Assembly: GCA_002390155.1 (NCBI GenBank)
Contig: DGOS01000050.1
Span: 1-14,551 of the forward strand
Length of the DNA: 14,551 nt
Reading direction: 5' to 3'
Source of the DNA: Hyphomicrobiaceae bacterium UBA4460
Lineage (GTDB): Bacteria > Pseudomonadota > Alphaproteobacteria > Rhizobiales > Methyloligellaceae
Made by a program: the position numbers and the translations under genes. The notes beneath the pieces were generated by a model that saw only the letters and a list, made by a program, of their open reading frames with translations, searched no databases and had not been told where the DNA came from. Below, piece after piece: positions 13,790-14,551 of this stretch (the stretch's first letter is position 1; every line of letters starts with the position of its first letter).

Positions 13790-14551
13790 ATGCTCAAACG
13801 CGACCACCAGCTCGTTCTGCCGACCGAAGTCCGGACCCCGGGCTTCCGCGTCGAATTGCGCGGTACGACGTTCCGGCTCGTAGCCACGGGCGCTTGGACG
13901 GTGGCCGAAGCCGCCGATCTCGACAAGGCGTTGAAGCGCTTGCGGGTCCCGATCCCGCCGACGCCCGATTTCACAGGCGAGATGGACATCGCCGGTATCG
14001 CCGAGATCGATACCGCCGGCGCGCTTCTGCTCCAGCGCACCGTCAGTGCCTGGCAGAAAGGTGGCTTGCGCACACGTTACGCCGGCGCGACCGAAGACTT
14101 CCGCGTGCTCATCCAAGAGGTCCATCGCCGCGGGCAGGCCGAACGGCCAGAGATCGATACCCAAGGCGCCGTCCAGGACTTCGTCGACAGCGTCAAGAAC
14201 GCCCTGACCGGCGCATGGCGCGACGTGGTCGACCTCACCGCTTTTCTCGGTGAAGTCACCGCCGGCTTCTTGCGCTTGTTCAAGCAACCTTGGCGTTTCC
14301 GCACCACGTCCTTCTTCCACCATTTGGACTATGCGGGTTTGCGCGCTCTCCCGATCATTTCGCTGATCTGCTTTCTGATCGGCGCCGTTGTCATGCAGCA
14401 GGGCGTCGTACAGTTGCGGCCCTTTGGCGCCGATATTTTTGCCGTCAACATGCTCGGTATTCTGGCCTTGCGCGAGGTGGGCGTGCTGCTGACCGCAATC
14501 ATGGTCGCCGGCCGTTCGGGCTCGGCCTTCACCGCCGAGATCGGCTCGATG
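13790..14551 (+). CDS. STAS-MlaE fusion lipid-transport permease (3' end outside window)
   Basis: Inner-membrane permease of the Mla-type ABC system, which moves phospholipid between inner and outer membrane with an MlaF ATPase and an MlaD substrate-binding protein. The 254 visible residues run open to the window end. Residues about 1-115 form an MlaB-like STAS domain (MDIAGIAEIDTAGALLLQ, 65-82) fused to the permease. The permease part starts near 150. It contains the hydrophobic ALPIISLICFLIGAVVMQQG and the MlaE hallmark LREVGVLLTAIMVAGRSGSAFTAEIG (227-252), the coupling region facing the ATPase. An in-frame TAA at 13778 precedes ATG 13790, so this is the first possible ATG. It is divergent from the epimerase gene across 93 bp, where no clear promoter was recognised. 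The ATPase and MlaD genes would be expected just downstream. Confidence 0.92.
   Translation, partial: MLKRDHQLVLPTEVRTPGFRVELRGTTFRLVATGAWTVAEAADLDKALKRLRVPIPPTPDFTGEMDIAGIAEIDTAGALLLQRTVSAWQKGGLRTRYAGATEDFRVLIQEVHRRGQAERPEIDTQGAVQDFVDSVKNALTGAWRDVVDLTAFLGEVTAGFLRLFKQPWRFRTTSFFHHLDYAGLRALPIISLICFLIGAVVMQQGVVQLRPFGADIFAVNMLGILALREVGVLLTAIMVAGRSGSAFTAEIGSM

Noticed and set aside
13697..14323. Upstream extension of the epimerase frame on the minus strand
   Set aside because: It is antisense to the STAS-MlaE gene and would add 209 residues before a capping domain that already has a normal start at 13696.
1..14551. Search by eye for tRNA, rRNA, insertion sequences, toxin-antitoxin or defence genes
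   Set aside because: None recognised; every larger open frame with good coding character is assigned to a metabolic, transport, signalling or lipid gene.

Overview
The window is GC-rich, densely packed alphaproteobacterial chromosome. It is most likely from the order Hyphomicrobiales (Rhizobiales). The grounds are protein style (NAD-type GAPDH, STAS-MlaE fusion, alphaproteobacterial CheZ-like protein, the phosphoesterase/glycosyltransferase pair) and a glycolysis/Calvin gene order starting tkt-gap-pgk. The genus cannot be fixed from sequence alone. No tRNA, rRNA, CRISPR array, transposase or phage gene was seen, and base composition looks uniform apart from one AT-rich patch near 7130-7165.

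Region 1 (1-3761, + strand) is a central-carbon operon: the 3' end of transketolase, gap, pgk (start overlaps the gap stop by ATGA) and rpe (10 nt after pgk). These enzymes interconvert triose and pentose phosphates, in glycolysis/gluconeogenesis, the pentose phosphate pathway or the regenerative part of the Calvin cycle. Region 2 (3762-5510, + strand) holds ccdA (thiol-reductant transport for cytochrome c maturation) and thiD (HMP-P kinase of thiamine synthesis), separated by a 14-bp tandem repeat built of palindromes. Region 3 (5523-6989) is a divergent pair: a fumarylacetoacetate-hydrolase-family enzyme (-) and a small exported protein of unknown role (+).

Region 4 (6990-7504) has no convincing protein gene. 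It holds a 15-bp palindrome beside a TACAAT box, a sigma70-like promoter, a segment able to fold with a perfect 10-bp closing helix, and a textbook intrinsic terminator. Together these look like an independent small-RNA gene of about 217 nt.

Region 5 (7505-10542) has a ketosamine-kinase-family gene (-) divergent from a two-gene unit (+). The first gene of the unit is a calcineurin-like phosphoesterase resembling PlcP, the phospholipase C of phosphate-starved rhizobia. The second is a GT4 glycosyltransferase of the type that makes glycosyl-diacylglycerol. The genes overlap by one base and are preceded by a degenerate Pho-box-like direct repeat. The likely joint function is to replace phospholipids with phosphorus-free glycolipids under phosphate limitation. 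This is the most coherent functional module in the window.

Region 6 (10543-14551) has a CheZ-like phosphatase (-), whose terminator lies inside the 3' end of the convergent glycosyltransferase gene. A divergent MFS permease (+) follows, then a convergent dipeptide-epimerase-type enolase-superfamily gene (-) overlapping the permease by 49 bp. Last is a divergent STAS-MlaE lipid-transport permease (+) cut by the window end.
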